The notes: a model not told the origin generated them from the sequence alone. A stretch of 64,000 nucleotides of DNA from Cupriavidus sp. BIS7 (GCF_000292345.1 NZ_ALOU01000025.1:1-64000), one strand, 5' to 3'. Counted from the stretch's first letter, positions 1 to 8,738 are shown. Numbers and translations are program-made.

Positions 1-116
1 GCGGGAGAGGGGTTGGGGGAGAGGGCACGGCGGTTCAATTTGCGGCAGATGGCAAGCAGAACCTCACTACCCTCTCCCCCGGCCCCTCTCCCATTTCATG
101 GGAGAGGGGAGCGAAC
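1..116. repeat. REPIN-like inverted repeat doublet (left part cut by window edge)
   Basis: Two units built from CCCTCTCCC and GGGAGAGGGG blocks lie in opposite orientation, at 3-26 and 72-114. The second is a perfect hairpin, CCCCTCTCCC and GGGAGAGGGG around the loop ATTTCAT. The same doublet occurs at 13294-13412 and 63180-63304. It lies just beyond the 3' end of gabD and could act as a terminator or mRNA stabiliser; that role is inferred. Confidence 0.75.
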
Positions 117-135
117 AATCTGCGAACGCCACCGA

Positions 136-1584
136 TCACATCTGCAGGCACAGATACTTGATTTCGAGGTATTCGTCGATGCCATGGCGCGAGCCTTCGC
201 GGCCAACGCCAGACTGCTTGATACCGCCGAACGGCGCAACCTCATTCGAGATCAGGCCCGTGTTCAGCCCCACCATGCCGTACTCCAGCGCTTCCGCGGT
301 GCGCCAGGCACGTGCGATGTCACGCGTATAGAGATAGGCGGCCAGGCCATACTCGGTGGCATTGGCGGCGGCAACGGCCTCGTCATCGTGCCTGAAGCGG
401 AACAGCGGCGCTACCGGCCCGAAGATTTCCTCGCGCGCCATGCGCATCTCGGCTGTGGCGTCGGCGATTACGGTCGGCGTGTAGTACGTGCCGCCAAGCG
501 GATGCCTGCCGCCACCGGTCAGCACGCGCCCGCCCTTGGACGTCGCATCGTCGACCAGCGAACTGACCTTCTCGATCGCCGCATCCTCGATCAGCGGGCC
601 GACCACCACGCCGGCCTCCAGGCCGTTGCCCACGCGAAGCTGGCCGGTGCGTTCGGCAAACTTCGCGGCGAACGCGTCGTAGATGCCATCCTGGATGTAG
701 AAACGGTTCGCGCAGACGCAGGTCTGGCCGCCGTTGCGATATTTGGCGACGATGGCGCCTTCCACCGCGGCATCGACATCGGCATCGTCGAACACGATGA
801 ACGGCGCATTGCCGCCAAGCTCCAGCGACAGCCGCTTCACGGTCGGCGCCGACTGCGCCATCAGAATGCGGCCAACCTCGGTCGACCCCGTGAACGAGAG
901 CTTGCGCACGATCGGGCTGGAAGTCAGCACGCCGCCAATCGTCTTTGCATCGCCCGTGATGACCTGCAGCACGCCCGGGGGAATGCCGGCCCGATGCGCG
1001 AGTTCGGCCAGCGCGAAGGCCGACAGCGGGGTCAGTTCGGCGGGCTTGATCACGATCGAGCAACCCGCTGCCAGGGCCGGGGCCACCTTGCGCGTGATCA
1101 TCGCGGCGGGGAAGTTCCACGGGGTGATGGCGGCGCACACGCCAACTGGCTGGCGCAGCGTCACCAGGCGCTTGTCGGCGGCAGGCGTGGCCAGCACTTC
1201 ACCGTCCACGCGCTTGGCTTCCTCCGCAAACCATTCGATGAAGCTTGCGGCATAGGTGATCTCGCCCTTGGCTTCCGCCACCGGCTTGCCTTGCTCGCGC
1301 GTCATCAGGTAGGCCAGGTCGTCCGTGTTGGCCAGCATCAGGTCAAACCAGCGGCGCAGGATATTGGCGCGCTCCTTGCCGGTTTTGGCTGCCCAGCCTT
1401 TCTGGGCCTTCTCTGCGGCGGCAATGGCGCGCTCCGTTTCCGCGGCGCCGAGATCGGCAACTTTGGCGATGATTTCGCCGGTGGCCGGGTCAGCAACATC
1501 GAATGTTGCGCCAGAATCGGCGCCGATCCATTGGCCATCGACATAGGCCTGCTGCCTGAAGAGCGAAGCGTCCTTGAGTTGCAT
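136..1584 (-). CDS. gabD: NAD(P)-dependent succinate-semialdehyde dehydrogenase
   Basis: An aldehyde dehydrogenase of 482 residues, the usual GabD length. It is expected to oxidise succinate semialdehyde to succinate at the end of GABA or 4-hydroxybutyrate breakdown, in the cytoplasm. Family motifs are intact: the PWNFP segment near residue 155, the catalytic-base motif LELGG with Glu255, and the nucleophile Cys289 in GGQTCVCANR. The start is supported by GGAGGA a few bases upstream. It diverges from an IclR regulator across a perfect palindrome (1621-1638), so it is probably that regulator's target. The substrate could differ within the GabD/glutarate-semialdehyde group; the ALDH assignment itself is secure. 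Confidence 0.9.
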   Translation of the reverse strand: MQLKDASLFRQQAYVDGQWIGADSGATFDVADPATGEIIAKVADLGAAETERAIAAAEKAQKGWAAKTGKERANILRRWFDLMLANTDDLAYLMTREQGKPVAEAKGEITYAASFIEWFAEEAKRVDGEVLATPAADKRLVTLRQPVGVCAAITPWNFPAAMITRKVAPALAAGCSIVIKPAELTPLSAFALAELAHRAGIPPGVLQVITGDAKTIGGVLTSSPIVRKLSFTGSTEVGRILMAQSAPTVKRLSLELGGNAPFIVFDDADVDAAVEGAIVAKYRNGGQTCVCANRFYIQDGIYDAFAAKFAERTGQLRVGNGLEAGVVVGPLIEDAAIEKVSSLVDDATSKGGRVLTGGGRHPLGGTYYTPTVIADATAEMRMAREEIFGPVAPLFRFRHDDEAVAAANATEYGLAAYLYTRDIARAWRTAEALEYGMVGLNTGLISNEVAPFGGIKQSGVGREGSRHGIDEYLEIKYLCLQM

Positions 1585-1620
1585 GGCGAAATCCTCCGGT
1601 TGATTTCCTTGAGATAATGT

Positions 1621-1638
1621 CGTTCAATAGATTGAACG
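1621..1638. promoter_or_regulatory. Palindromic operator between gabD and iclR
   Basis: A perfect 18-bp palindrome, CGTTCAAT-AG-ATTGAACG, lies in the 92-bp divergent intergenic region, 37 bp upstream of the gabD start and 38 bp upstream of the first iclR start. Position and symmetry suggest the IclR binding site. Confidence 0.6.
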
Positions 1639-1676
1639 TTATTCGGTATGCTGAACGGTGACGGTATCTTACGCCC

Positions 1677-2573
1677 ATGACGGGGAGACTGCCAGTGGGC
1701 CAGAACCGTTCCGATACAATCGCGCCCATGCCAAAAACAGCCTATGCCAGAGCCGCTTCCGATGCACCAGATGCTCCCGACGCCGCACCGGTGATCAAGT
1801 CCACCTCGCCGGCCGTCGTGCGCGCGGTCCAGGTGCTGGACGCCATTGCGACAGCGGCGGAACCGCTGAGCCTGGCCGACCTGACCCGGCTGATCGGGGC
1901 GCCCAAGAGTTCGCTGCACGGCATGTGCGACACGCTCGTCCAGTTGCAACTGCTGAAGCGCCTGCCCGGTGGGGCAATGGCGCTTGGGCCGCATGTGATG
2001 AGTTGGGCCAACGCGTTCCTGTCGCAGACACAGATTGCCGAGGAATTCCGAACGCTGTGGGACCAGAGCGATGCGTTCCATGACGCTACGGTCACGCTGT
2101 CGATGCTCGATGGCGCGGAGGTCGTCTACCTGGCCTGCCAGAATGGCGATCTCCCGCTCGGCGTGACGTTTCGCATCGGCATGCGGCTGCCCGCACCTTA
2201 TACGGCCACGGGCAAGGCCATGCTCAGTACCGTGCCGACCGCCGAAGTCCGGCACCTGTTCTCCACGGGCATGCCGGCGCCGCTTACGCGCGCGAGCGTG
2301 CCCACGGCGCAAGCGCTGATCGATGAACTCGATCAGGTACGAAGCCTTGGGTATTCGATCGACAACGGGCAGATGCGTGACGGGATGACGTGCTTCGGCG
2401 CGCCCGTGTTCGACGCCACGCGCGCACGCGCGGTGGGGGCGATTGCAGTGAGCTACCTGACCAGCGAGATCGATGCGCCCACCGGCGAACGCATCGGCAC
2501 GCAGGTGCGCGCGCTGGCCGATGAACTTTCATCGCGGCTTGGCGCAGGCCGCACGCGCCAAACGCAGGGTTGA
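1677..2573 (+). CDS. IclR-family transcriptional regulator
   Basis: A regulator of 298 residues, with an N-terminal winged helix-turn-helix (around residues 43-105, beginning SPAVVRAVQVLDAIA) and a C-terminal IclR effector domain. The C-terminal half has the typical segment ending in TGKAMLSTVP and the late SYLTSEIDAPTGERIG region. It is transcribed away from gabD and shares the palindromic intergenic region, so it is probably the local regulator of succinate-semialdehyde oxidation. Neither candidate start has a clear Shine-Dalgarno. ATG at 1728 (MPKTAYARA) is an equally good start and would remove 17 residues. Confidence 0.85.
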   Translation: MTGRLPVGQNRSDTIAPMPKTAYARAASDAPDAPDAAPVIKSTSPAVVRAVQVLDAIATAAEPLSLADLTRLIGAPKSSLHGMCDTLVQLQLLKRLPGGAMALGPHVMSWANAFLSQTQIAEEFRTLWDQSDAFHDATVTLSMLDGAEVVYLACQNGDLPLGVTFRIGMRLPAPYTATGKAMLSTVPTAEVRHLFSTGMPAPLTRASVPTAQALIDELDQVRSLGYSIDNGQMRDGMTCFGAPVFDATRARAVGAIAVSYLTSEIDAPTGERIGTQVRALADELSSRLGAGRTRQTQG

Positions 2574-2650
2574 GATCCTCAGGACCTCCATCGTCGCGCT
2601 TTCATTTCGTTTGCGCCCAGTCAAAGGCCTACTATCGTCGTATCGCTAGC

Positions 2651-2673
2651 ATCCGGAAACTCCTTTTCCGGAT
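2651..2673. promoter_or_regulatory. Inverted repeat immediately upstream of ubiU
   Basis: Perfect 9-bp arms ATCCGGAAA and TTTCCGGAT with a 5-nt loop end only 8 bp before the ubiU ATG. It would form a hairpin at the ribosome binding region, or it could be an operator. No T-tract follows, so a terminator for the upstream gene is less likely. Confidence 0.45.
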
Positions 2674-2681
2674 CCGATGCG

Positions 2682-3710
2682 ATGACTCAAGCTCCGGCGG
2701 CGCACGCGCGCCGTCCTCAACTGGTGGCGCCGGCCGGCTCGCTGGCAGCGTTGCGCACGGCACTGCAGCACGGCGCCGATGCGGTCTACCTCGGTCTGCG
2801 CGATGCCACCAACGCGCGTAATTTCGGCGGTCTGAACTTCAGCGAGGACGATATCCGTACCGGCGTCGCGGAGGCCCACGCACGTGGCGCCGAAGTGCTG
2901 TTCGCCATCAATACGTTCGCGCAGATGGGTCACGTCGATCAGTGGCGACGGGCCGTCGATGCGGCCGCCGCACTGGGCGCCGATGCGGTCATCATGGCCG
3001 ACCCCGGCCTGATCGCCTATGCCGCGCAACGCCACCCGTCGCTGCGCATCCACCTGTCCGTGCAGGGCTCTGCCACCCACGCCGACGCCATCGAACTGAT
3101 GCGCGAGCAGTTCGGCATTCGCCGCGTGGTGCTGCCGCGCGTGCTCACGGTGACGCAGATCGCGAAGCTCGCCCGCCAGACCGATATCGAACTGGAAGTA
3201 TTCGGGTTTGGCAGTCTCTGTGTGATGGCGGAAGGCCGCTGCCTGCTGTCATCCTACGCCACCGGTGATTCGCCGAACAACAAGGGCGTCTGCTCGCCAG
3301 CCCATGCGGTGCGCTGGGACGAACACGATGGCACGATGCACGCGCGGCTCTCCGGCATCCTGATCGACAGCTACGGCCCCGGCGAGCCGGCTGGCTATCC
3401 AACGCTCTGCAAGGGCCGCTTCACGGTTGAAGGCGAGCGCGGCTACGTGCTCGAGGAACCAACCAGCCTCAACGCCATTTCGCTGCTTCCCACGCTGATC
3501 GATATCGGCATAGCGGCCATCAAGATCGAAGGCCGCCAGCGCAGTCCGCGCTACGTGGCCGATGTGGTCGGCGTGCTCCGCGCGGCCATCGACGACGCGT
3601 GCCGAGACCCGAAACGCTTTGCGCCGCGCCAGGAATGGCAGGCCGCACTGGGGCGGCATGCCGAAGGTGATCAAGTCACGCAAGGCGCCTACGAGCGCCC
3701 CTGGCGGTAG
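2682..3710 (+). CDS. ubiU: Ubiquinone biosynthesis protein UbiU (peptidase U32 family)
   Basis: A U32-family protein of 342 residues. UbiU and UbiV form a complex that hydroxylates ubiquinone precursors without O2, using prephenate as oxygen donor and a 4Fe-4S cluster in each subunit. The N-terminal LVAPAGSLAALRTALQHGADAVYLG segment is the family signature region. A cysteine set fitting the cluster site is visible: SLCVMAEGRC, then NNKGVCSP, then PTLCKGRF. It is followed by ubiV and ubiT on the same strand, the conserved order, separated from ubiV by a 147-bp gap that holds a palindromic repeat. The protease label often given to this family is misleading here. Confidence 0.9.
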   Translation: MTQAPAAHARRPQLVAPAGSLAALRTALQHGADAVYLGLRDATNARNFGGLNFSEDDIRTGVAEAHARGAEVLFAINTFAQMGHVDQWRRAVDAAAALGADAVIMADPGLIAYAAQRHPSLRIHLSVQGSATHADAIELMREQFGIRRVVLPRVLTVTQIAKLARQTDIELEVFGFGSLCVMAEGRCLLSSYATGDSPNNKGVCSPAHAVRWDEHDGTMHARLSGILIDSYGPGEPAGYPTLCKGRFTVEGERGYVLEEPTSLNAISLLPTLIDIGIAAIKIEGRQRSPRYVADVVGVLRAAIDDACRDPKRFAPRQEWQAALGRHAEGDQVTQGAYERPWR

Positions 3711-3823
3711 GAAACCGTTTCAGAACGATTCTGGCGTCGTTGCGCGGCCTGGCCGTACCACTTGTACTGTCTGCGGCCGCGCGTCTAGCCAGAACCGCTT
3801 CGCTTCGTTCTGAATCGGTTTCC
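3710..3823. repeat. Large imperfect palindrome, dispersed repeat copy 1
   Basis: The ends GGAAACCGTTTCAGAACG and CGTTCTGAATCGGTTTCC are inverted copies with one mismatch, enclosing a GC-rich loop. It fills most of the ubiU-ubiV gap. The inner block CCAGAACCGCTTCGCTTC recurs at 55351-55368 in a second hairpin, so this looks like a dispersed palindromic element. Confidence 0.6.
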
Positions 3824-3857
3824 AAGAGTCGCTGAAATCCATAAGCCGGAACCTCAC

Positions 3858-4781
3858 ATGGCAATGTCCACACACCAAACTCCTTCGTTCCGCATTTCCC
3901 TTGGTCCCTTGCTCTACTACTGGCCGCGAGCGACCGTGATGCAGTTCTATGCGACGGTTGCGGACAGTGCCGTCGATCGCGTTTACCTTGGCGAGGCAGT
4001 CTGCACGCGCCGCCACGAAATGCGGCACGCCGACTGGCTCGATATTGCGCAGATGCTGCGTGAAGCGGGCAAGCAGGTTGTGCTGTCCACGCCGGTGCTG
4101 GTCGAGTCCGACAGCGACATCGCGGTCATGCGCCGCGTCTGCACGCAGGAGGATTACCTCGTTGAAGCCAACGACCTTGGCGCCGTGCGCTGCATGACAA
4201 GGCGTCCATTCGTGGCAGGCCCCCATCTGAACGTCTATCAGGCCGATACACTGGCGTGGCTGGCCTCGCTCGGCGCAACGGGATGCACCGTGCCAATCGA
4301 GATGGATGGCCAGACCATGGCATCGCTCTCCATGGCCCGCCCCGCGGGGCTGGAGCTTGAAGCGATGGTCTGGGGGCGCATGCCGCTTGCGTTCTCGGCA
4401 CGCTGTTTTACCGCGCGCCACCACCGCCTGCGCAAGGATGCCTGCGAGTTCCGCTGCCTCGATTACCCGGACGGGCTGGTTGCCGCCACGGGCGAGGGCC
4501 AGGCGTTCTTCACGCTGAACGGTATCCAGACACAATCGGCTACCTGCCTTGACCTGTGCGCCGAAGTCCCGCAGATGGCGGCGGCCGGCATCGACCTGAT
4601 GCGCATCAGCCCGCATGCGTCCGGCACGTTCGAAGCGGTCGCGCATCTCGATGCGATTCGTAACGGCCTGCGCGCGGCGGCACCGAGCCCGGTCATGCCT
4701 GCCGATGCAACGCCGAGCAATGGCTACTGGTCTGGCAAGCCCGGCATTCAGTGGATGAATCAAGAGGAGGCCGGGGCATGA
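3858..4781 (+). CDS. ubiV: Ubiquinone biosynthesis protein UbiV (U32 family)
   Basis: The second U32-family subunit, 307 residues, partner of UbiU in O2-independent ubiquinone hydroxylation. The N-terminus FRISLGPLLYYWPRATVMQFYATVADSAVDRVYLGE matches the UbiV pattern (no protease features). Cysteines suited to a 4Fe-4S cluster occur around FSARCFTARHHRLRKDACEFRC and in the later SATCLDLC segment. The stop overlaps the ubiT start by four bases, implying translational coupling. A start at the second ATG (3864) is also possible. Confidence 0.88.
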   Translation: MAMSTHQTPSFRISLGPLLYYWPRATVMQFYATVADSAVDRVYLGEAVCTRRHEMRHADWLDIAQMLREAGKQVVLSTPVLVESDSDIAVMRRVCTQEDYLVEANDLGAVRCMTRRPFVAGPHLNVYQADTLAWLASLGATGCTVPIEMDGQTMASLSMARPAGLELEAMVWGRMPLAFSARCFTARHHRLRKDACEFRCLDYPDGLVAATGEGQAFFTLNGIQTQSATCLDLCAEVPQMAAAGIDLMRISPHASGTFEAVAHLDAIRNGLRAAAPSPVMPADATPSNGYWSGKPGIQWMNQEEAGA

Positions 4782-5230
4782 CGATCCTGACTGGACTGAT
4801 CTCGCGCGTGCATCGGCGGCTGCCCGCGCCGGCGCGCGCCGTACCATTCGTGCTGACGCTGGAGGCGATGCGCCGCTCTGGCTGGCTGCAGCCGCCCGAG
4901 GCGCTGAACGGGCATACGTTCAGCCTGACGGTCGAAGATATTGGCCTGGAGGTGCGGTTCCGGTGTGCAAATGGCCGCTTCGTGCCGGGCCCATTCCATG
5001 GCGCCGCAACCGACCTGACGCTGCGTGCCAAGGTGGCTGATTACCTAAAGCTGATCAGCGGCGATGCCGATACCGATACGCTGTTCTTCCAGCGGCGCCT
5101 TTCCATAAGCGGCGACACCGCGCTCGGTCTGGAGGTCAAGTACTGGCTCGATGCCGCGCCGCGGCCGGCCTGGGTTGGATCATTTGCGGCACGGCTTTCC
5201 GTGCTGTTTCCCGCCACCGGCACCTCGTGA
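4778..5230 (+). CDS. ubiT: Ubiquinone biosynthesis accessory factor UbiT (SCP2 lipid-binding domain)
   Basis: A protein of 150 residues with one SCP2/sterol-carrier domain. UbiT is the accessory lipid-binding factor of the anaerobic ubiquinone pathway and probably presents hydrophobic intermediates to UbiUV. The ATG overlaps the ubiV stop (ATGA), with GAGGAGGCC just upstream, which fixes this start over an upstream in-frame ATG at 4751. The SCP2 core runs from about FTLEAM (VLTLEAMRRSG) to the WLDAAPRPAW segment. It is the last gene of the ubiUVT set and converges on nirDL. Confidence 0.88.
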   Translation: MTILTGLISRVHRRLPAPARAVPFVLTLEAMRRSGWLQPPEALNGHTFSLTVEDIGLEVRFRCANGRFVPGPFHGAATDLTLRAKVADYLKLISGDADTDTLFFQRRLSISGDTALGLEVKYWLDAAPRPAWVGSFAARLSVLFPATGTS

Positions 5231-5269
5231 TCGAAGTGCCGCTGCAGTGGCGCGGCAGCACGGCGATGT

Positions 5270-6262
5270 TCAGGCAACCGCCATGCTGCCGTAGCGCGTG
5301 CCGCGCTGCTTGAAGCAGTGGCTGGCACGGAGCACGGCGTGGGGCATCGCGGCAAGCCCGCCGATCGCATCGAACCGTGCCAGGGTCATGTCGAGTTCAT
5401 GCATGCTGCGCGCATGAACCATCGCAAACAGGTTGTATTGCCAGTTGGGCAGCCGCCGTGGACGCCGGTAGCACAGGGTGACATGCGGCAGGGTGGCGAT
5501 GCGCATGCCGATGGCATCGACGCGGGCATCTGGCACGTTCCAGACACACATCGCGTTGTATTTGTACCCGAAGTGGTGATGGCGCAGGATGACGCCGAAA
5601 CGGCGAATCACGCCGTTTCCGCGCCACAGGGCCAGGCGGCTCAGGGTTTCGCTTAAAGATAGCCCGCAACGTCTGGCCAGGGCGTGATAGGGCTGCGGTG
5701 TCAGCGGCAGGCCTGCCTCCAGGGCAGCTACCAGGCGCCAGTCGCAGTCTTCCATCTCGGGCCGCGTTGCGAATGCTGGTGGCGCGCGCCTTGCGAGCGG
5801 CTTTTTTGCGCGACGGCCTTTTCCCAGCGGGAAGCCAAGGTCGATGTGATATTCGCGCTCTAGCGGCAGGTCGATCGGCCTCTGCCCAATATCGAACGCG
5901 ATGCTGTCGAGCACGGCATCGAGCTGCTCGCGGTTGCGCGCGCCGGCGACAAACCAGAGGTTGTAGTGGTGGCCGATGCGGGCATAGTTGTGGCTGACCG
6001 CCGGGTCGGCGCTCAGTCGATCCGCAACGCGTTCCATGCGGGCGGCCGGAATGGCCAGCGCGGCCAGTGTGCTGGCACCAATCGAGTTGGGCGCGAAGAC
6101 CGCGCCGATACGGCTGATGCGTCCACTGCCGAGATCACGCGCAAGCAGGCTCAGGACTGTGCGCTCGGACAGGCCGAGTGGGGATGCGGCACGCTGATAG
6201 GGACGGGCGTCGAGCGGAAAGTCGTGCTGGATCCGGTCGTAGAGTTCGGTTTCATCAAACAT
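5270..6262 (-). CDS. nirDL: Siroheme decarboxylase NirD-NirL fusion (AsnC/Lrp-like)
   Basis: A protein of 330 residues made of two tandem AsnC-type units. Each has a helix-turn-helix-like N-part and an RAM-like C-part, as in fused NirDL/AhbAB proteins. The family decarboxylates siroheme to didecarboxysiroheme in heme d1 synthesis for cd1 nitrite reductase. Segments such as RIGAVFAPNSIGASTLAALAIP and RRFGVILRHHHFGYKYNAMCVW are typical, with the His-rich stretch near the substrate site. It is often misannotated as a Lrp regulator. No nirS or other nir gene is in the window. ATG at 6262 is preferred over a TTG at 6280. An FNR-like box lies about 140 bp upstream. Confidence 0.82.
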   Translation of the reverse strand: MFDETELYDRIQHDFPLDARPYQRAASPLGLSERTVLSLLARDLGSGRISRIGAVFAPNSIGASTLAALAIPAARMERVADRLSADPAVSHNYARIGHHYNLWFVAGARNREQLDAVLDSIAFDIGQRPIDLPLEREYHIDLGFPLGKGRRAKKPLARRAPPAFATRPEMEDCDWRLVAALEAGLPLTPQPYHALARRCGLSLSETLSRLALWRGNGVIRRFGVILRHHHFGYKYNAMCVWNVPDARVDAIGMRIATLPHVTLCYRRPRRLPNWQYNLFAMVHARSMHELDMTLARFDAIGGLAAMPHAVLRASHCFKQRGTRYGSMAVA

Positions 6263-6404
6263 GGCGGGCGATCGAAGCAATGCACGGAGACAATCGCGGG
6301 TGCCATGAAGTTGGCCTTCGTGTTGGCCGTGGCCAGAGGGTCCGTGGAAGGACCGATGACGCCCGCATCATCGGGCATCATCGTGAAGAACCTCCGGACC
6401 CTCG

Positions 6405-6418
6405 TTGACCGGTATCAA
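6405..6418. promoter_or_regulatory. FNR/DNR-type binding site upstream of nirDL
   Basis: TTGACCGGTATCAA matches the FNR/DNR consensus TTGAT-N4-ATCAA at 9 of 10 fixed positions. It sits between the 3' end of the MFS gene and nirDL, about 140 bp from the nirDL start, a plausible site for oxygen- or nitric-oxide-responsive activation. Confidence 0.55.
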
Positions 6419-6439
6419 GCGAGATGTAGATGCCTGGCC

Positions 6440-7690
6440 TCAGGACGCGTCGGCCGCCAGACCGATGCCGGGCGCCTTGCCTACATCGGGCGCATTGCGT
6501 TCCATGTGTACGGCCAGCAGGGCAATACCCAGTGCAGCCAAAGGCGCGAGTGCAGCTACCCACGGCAGCGCGGCAAGCCCGGGGCCATGCGCCACAACCA
6601 CGCCGCCAAGCCATGCGCCGATGCCATTGCCAAGGTTGAATGCGGCGATATTGAAGCTCGAAGCCAGGTTCTGTCCGGCGCCATGGGCGTGGCGCAGCAC
6701 GCGCAACTGCAGCGGCGACACGGTCGAGAATGCCGCGATGCCCAGGATGCCGACGAACGCCGCCACTGCCACACGGCTGTGCAGCGAAAACGTCATCGTT
6801 GCAAGCACCACGGTCAGCATCGCCAGCGCGCCCAGCAGCGCGCCGGTGGGCCGGCGATCCGCCATGCGCCCGCCCAGCAGGTTGCCGATGATCATGCCGC
6901 CGCCGAACAGCAGCAGGATCGGCGATACGGCGGCTTCGCCGTAGCCGGTGACCTTGGTCAGCAGCGGTTGCACATACGTGATGACCGCGAAGATGCCGAT
7001 TGCCTGCAGTACCGTCATCAGCAGGCCCAGCAGTACCTGCGGGCGGACGATCGTCTTCAGCTCGTCGACCAGACGCACCTGCGTGCTGTCGTCGCGGCTG
7101 CTTTGCACCAGCAGTGCGATCACCGCCAGCGAGATGATCCCGATCACCGTCATCGCCCAGAACGTCGCGCGCCAGCCAAACTGCAGACCCAGCCAGGCGC
7201 CGGCTGGCATGCCAAGCAGCGTGGCCAGTGTCAGGCCCGAGAACATGACGGAGATGGCCGATGCGCGGCGGTTGGCCGGCACCAGGCCCGTCGCCACCAC
7301 GGCGCCAACGCCGAAGAACGTGCCATGCGTGAGCGAGGTGATCACGCGCGCAATCATCAGCGTGGTGTAGTCGGGCGCAAGCGCGCACGCGGCGTTGCCG
7401 ACTGTGTAGATCAGCATCAGCGCCATCAGCACGGCCTTGCGCGGCATGCGGCGCGTGAGCAGTGTCAGCACCGGCGCACCGGCGAACACGCCAAGCGCGT
7501 AGCCCGATACGAGCATGCCGGCGGCGGCGATCGTGATGCCCAGGTCGGCCGAGACCTGCAACAGCAGGCCCATGATCACGAATTCGGCGCAGCCGATGCC
7601 GAACGATCCGGCGGTCAATGCATACAGTGCAACGGGCATTCGCTCGCGCGAGCCGGATGCGGCGGGGTGGGAAGCCTGGGGCGCGGCCAT
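6440..7690 (-). CDS. MFS transporter, DHA1 drug/metabolite efflux type
   Basis: A 12-TM major facilitator protein of 416 residues. The motif between TM2 and TM3 (LTRRMPRKAVLM) and the opening MPVALYALTAGSFGIGCAEFVIMGLL match AraJ/YdhP/NepI-like inner-membrane efflux carriers. The start at 7690 is chosen because homology begins there; the frame stays open upstream without similarity. It diverges from a LysR gene whose upstream region carries an inverted repeat, so the pair is probably a regulator and its target. The substrate cannot be read from sequence. Confidence 0.8.
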   Translation of the reverse strand: MAAPQASHPAASGSRERMPVALYALTAGSFGIGCAEFVIMGLLLQVSADLGITIAAAGMLVSGYALGVFAGAPVLTLLTRRMPRKAVLMALMLIYTVGNAACALAPDYTTLMIARVITSLTHGTFFGVGAVVATGLVPANRRASAISVMFSGLTLATLLGMPAGAWLGLQFGWRATFWAMTVIGIISLAVIALLVQSSRDDSTQVRLVDELKTIVRPQVLLGLLMTVLQAIGIFAVITYVQPLLTKVTGYGEAAVSPILLLFGGGMIIGNLLGGRMADRRPTGALLGALAMLTVVLATMTFSLHSRVAVAAFVGILGIAAFSTVSPLQLRVLRHAHGAGQNLASSFNIAAFNLGNGIGAWLGGVVVAHGPGLAALPWVAALAPLAALGIALLAVHMERNAPDVGKAPGIGLAADAS

Positions 7691-7761
7691 GTGGATTCTC
7701 CTGCGAGTCCTTCCAAGAAGGCTGCAGTCTGGGTCTTCTCCATCTTGTGAAAAACGGGCAA

Positions 7762-7793
7762 TATCAATAATCAGTTTCAATGAAATATTGATA
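7762..7793. promoter_or_regulatory. LysR-type operator in MFS/LysR divergent region
   Basis: Arms TATCAATA (7762-7769) and TATTGATA (7786-7793) flank an 11-bp palindrome TTTCAATGAAA (7775-7785). The LysR start codon follows four bases later. This is the expected position of an autoregulatory LysR site. Confidence 0.55.
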
Positions 7794-7796
7794 ATC

Positions 7797-8738
7797 ATGG
7801 ATCGCATAGGCGACATTGCGCTGTTCCTGCGGGTTCTGGATCTCGGTTCGATCAGCGCCGCCGCCCGCAGCCTGGATCTCTCGGTGGCGGTTGCCAGCCA
7901 GCGGCTGCAGCGGCTGGAGCGCGATCTTGGTGTGCGGCTGCTGCACCGCACCACGCGCCGCCTGCATGCCACACCGGAGGGCGCGGTATTGGCCGAGCAG
8001 GGCCGTGCGCTGGTGGAGGATCTTGAAGCGCTGTCGGGGTCGTTGCGCCAGGCCGGTGCGGGCATTGCGGGCACGCTGCGCGTGACCACGTCGGCAACGT
8101 TCGGGCGGCTGTACATATCGCCGCTGCTGCCGGAATTCCTGCGTACCTACCCGAACCTGAACGTCAGCATGCATCTGACCGACCATGTCCTCGATCTGGT
8201 CAGCAGCGGTTTCGACCTGGCCATTCGCATCGGCACGCTGGAGGACTCGACACTGGTGGCGCGCAAGCTGGCCGACAACCAGCGGCTGCTGTGCGCCTCG
8301 CCCGATTACCTGCGTGAACACGGCTGGCCGCGTACGCCGCAGGATCTTGCCAATCATCAGTGCCTGATCCTGGTTGGGAGCCAGGGGCGTGCCGATGTCT
8401 GGCGGCTCGGCGACGGCGCAGGGGGCGAAGTTGCCGTGCGGGTGCGCGGCCGCGTGGAAGCCAATACTGGAGAACTGCTGGCCGACGCCGCATTGGCCGG
8501 TCTTGGCATCGCCATGCACTCGGTGTGGCATGTCTGCGACGACCTGCGCGCCGGTCGTCTGGTACAGGTACTGCCCGACTATCCGCTCGCCACCAACGGC
8601 ATCTACGCCGTTATGCCGCAACGTCGTCTGGCGCCGCCACGCGTGCGTGCCTTTGTCGATTTCCTGGCCGAGCGCTGGCGTGACAATCCGCCCGGCGGGG
8701 CCGATGGCGGCCCGGCCTTGGGGCGCGCCCATTCATGA
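7797..8738 (+). CDS. LysR-family transcriptional regulator
   Basis: A protein of 313 residues with an N-terminal winged HTH (LRVLDLGSISAAARSLDLSVAVASQRLQRLERDLGVRLLHRTTRRL) and a LysR substrate-binding domain from about residue 90. It most resembles the AaeR/CrgA-like group (LVARKLADNQRLLCASPDYL). The ATG at 7797 begins the HTH directly; the longer open frame upstream is not needed. It is transcribed divergently from the MFS efflux gene and probably controls it. Confidence 0.88.
   Translation: MDRIGDIALFLRVLDLGSISAAARSLDLSVAVASQRLQRLERDLGVRLLHRTTRRLHATPEGAVLAEQGRALVEDLEALSGSLRQAGAGIAGTLRVTTSATFGRLYISPLLPEFLRTYPNLNVSMHLTDHVLDLVSSGFDLAIRIGTLEDSTLVARKLADNQRLLCASPDYLREHGWPRTPQDLANHQCLILVGSQGRADVWRLGDGAGGEVAVRVRGRVEANTGELLADAALAGLGIAMHSVWHVCDDLRAGRLVQVLPDYPLATNGIYAVMPQRRLAPPRVRAFVDFLAERWRDNPPGGADGGPALGRAHS

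Noticed and set aside
2682..4781. Collagenase-like U32 peptidases
   Set aside because: Two adjacent U32 genes followed by an SCP2 gene, each with a four-Cys cluster pattern, match ubiU-ubiV-ubiT.
5270..6262. Lrp/AsnC transcription regulator
   Set aside because: Two tandem AsnC-like units with the His-containing NirL-type segment fit siroheme decarboxylase NirDL better than a single-unit Lrp regulator.
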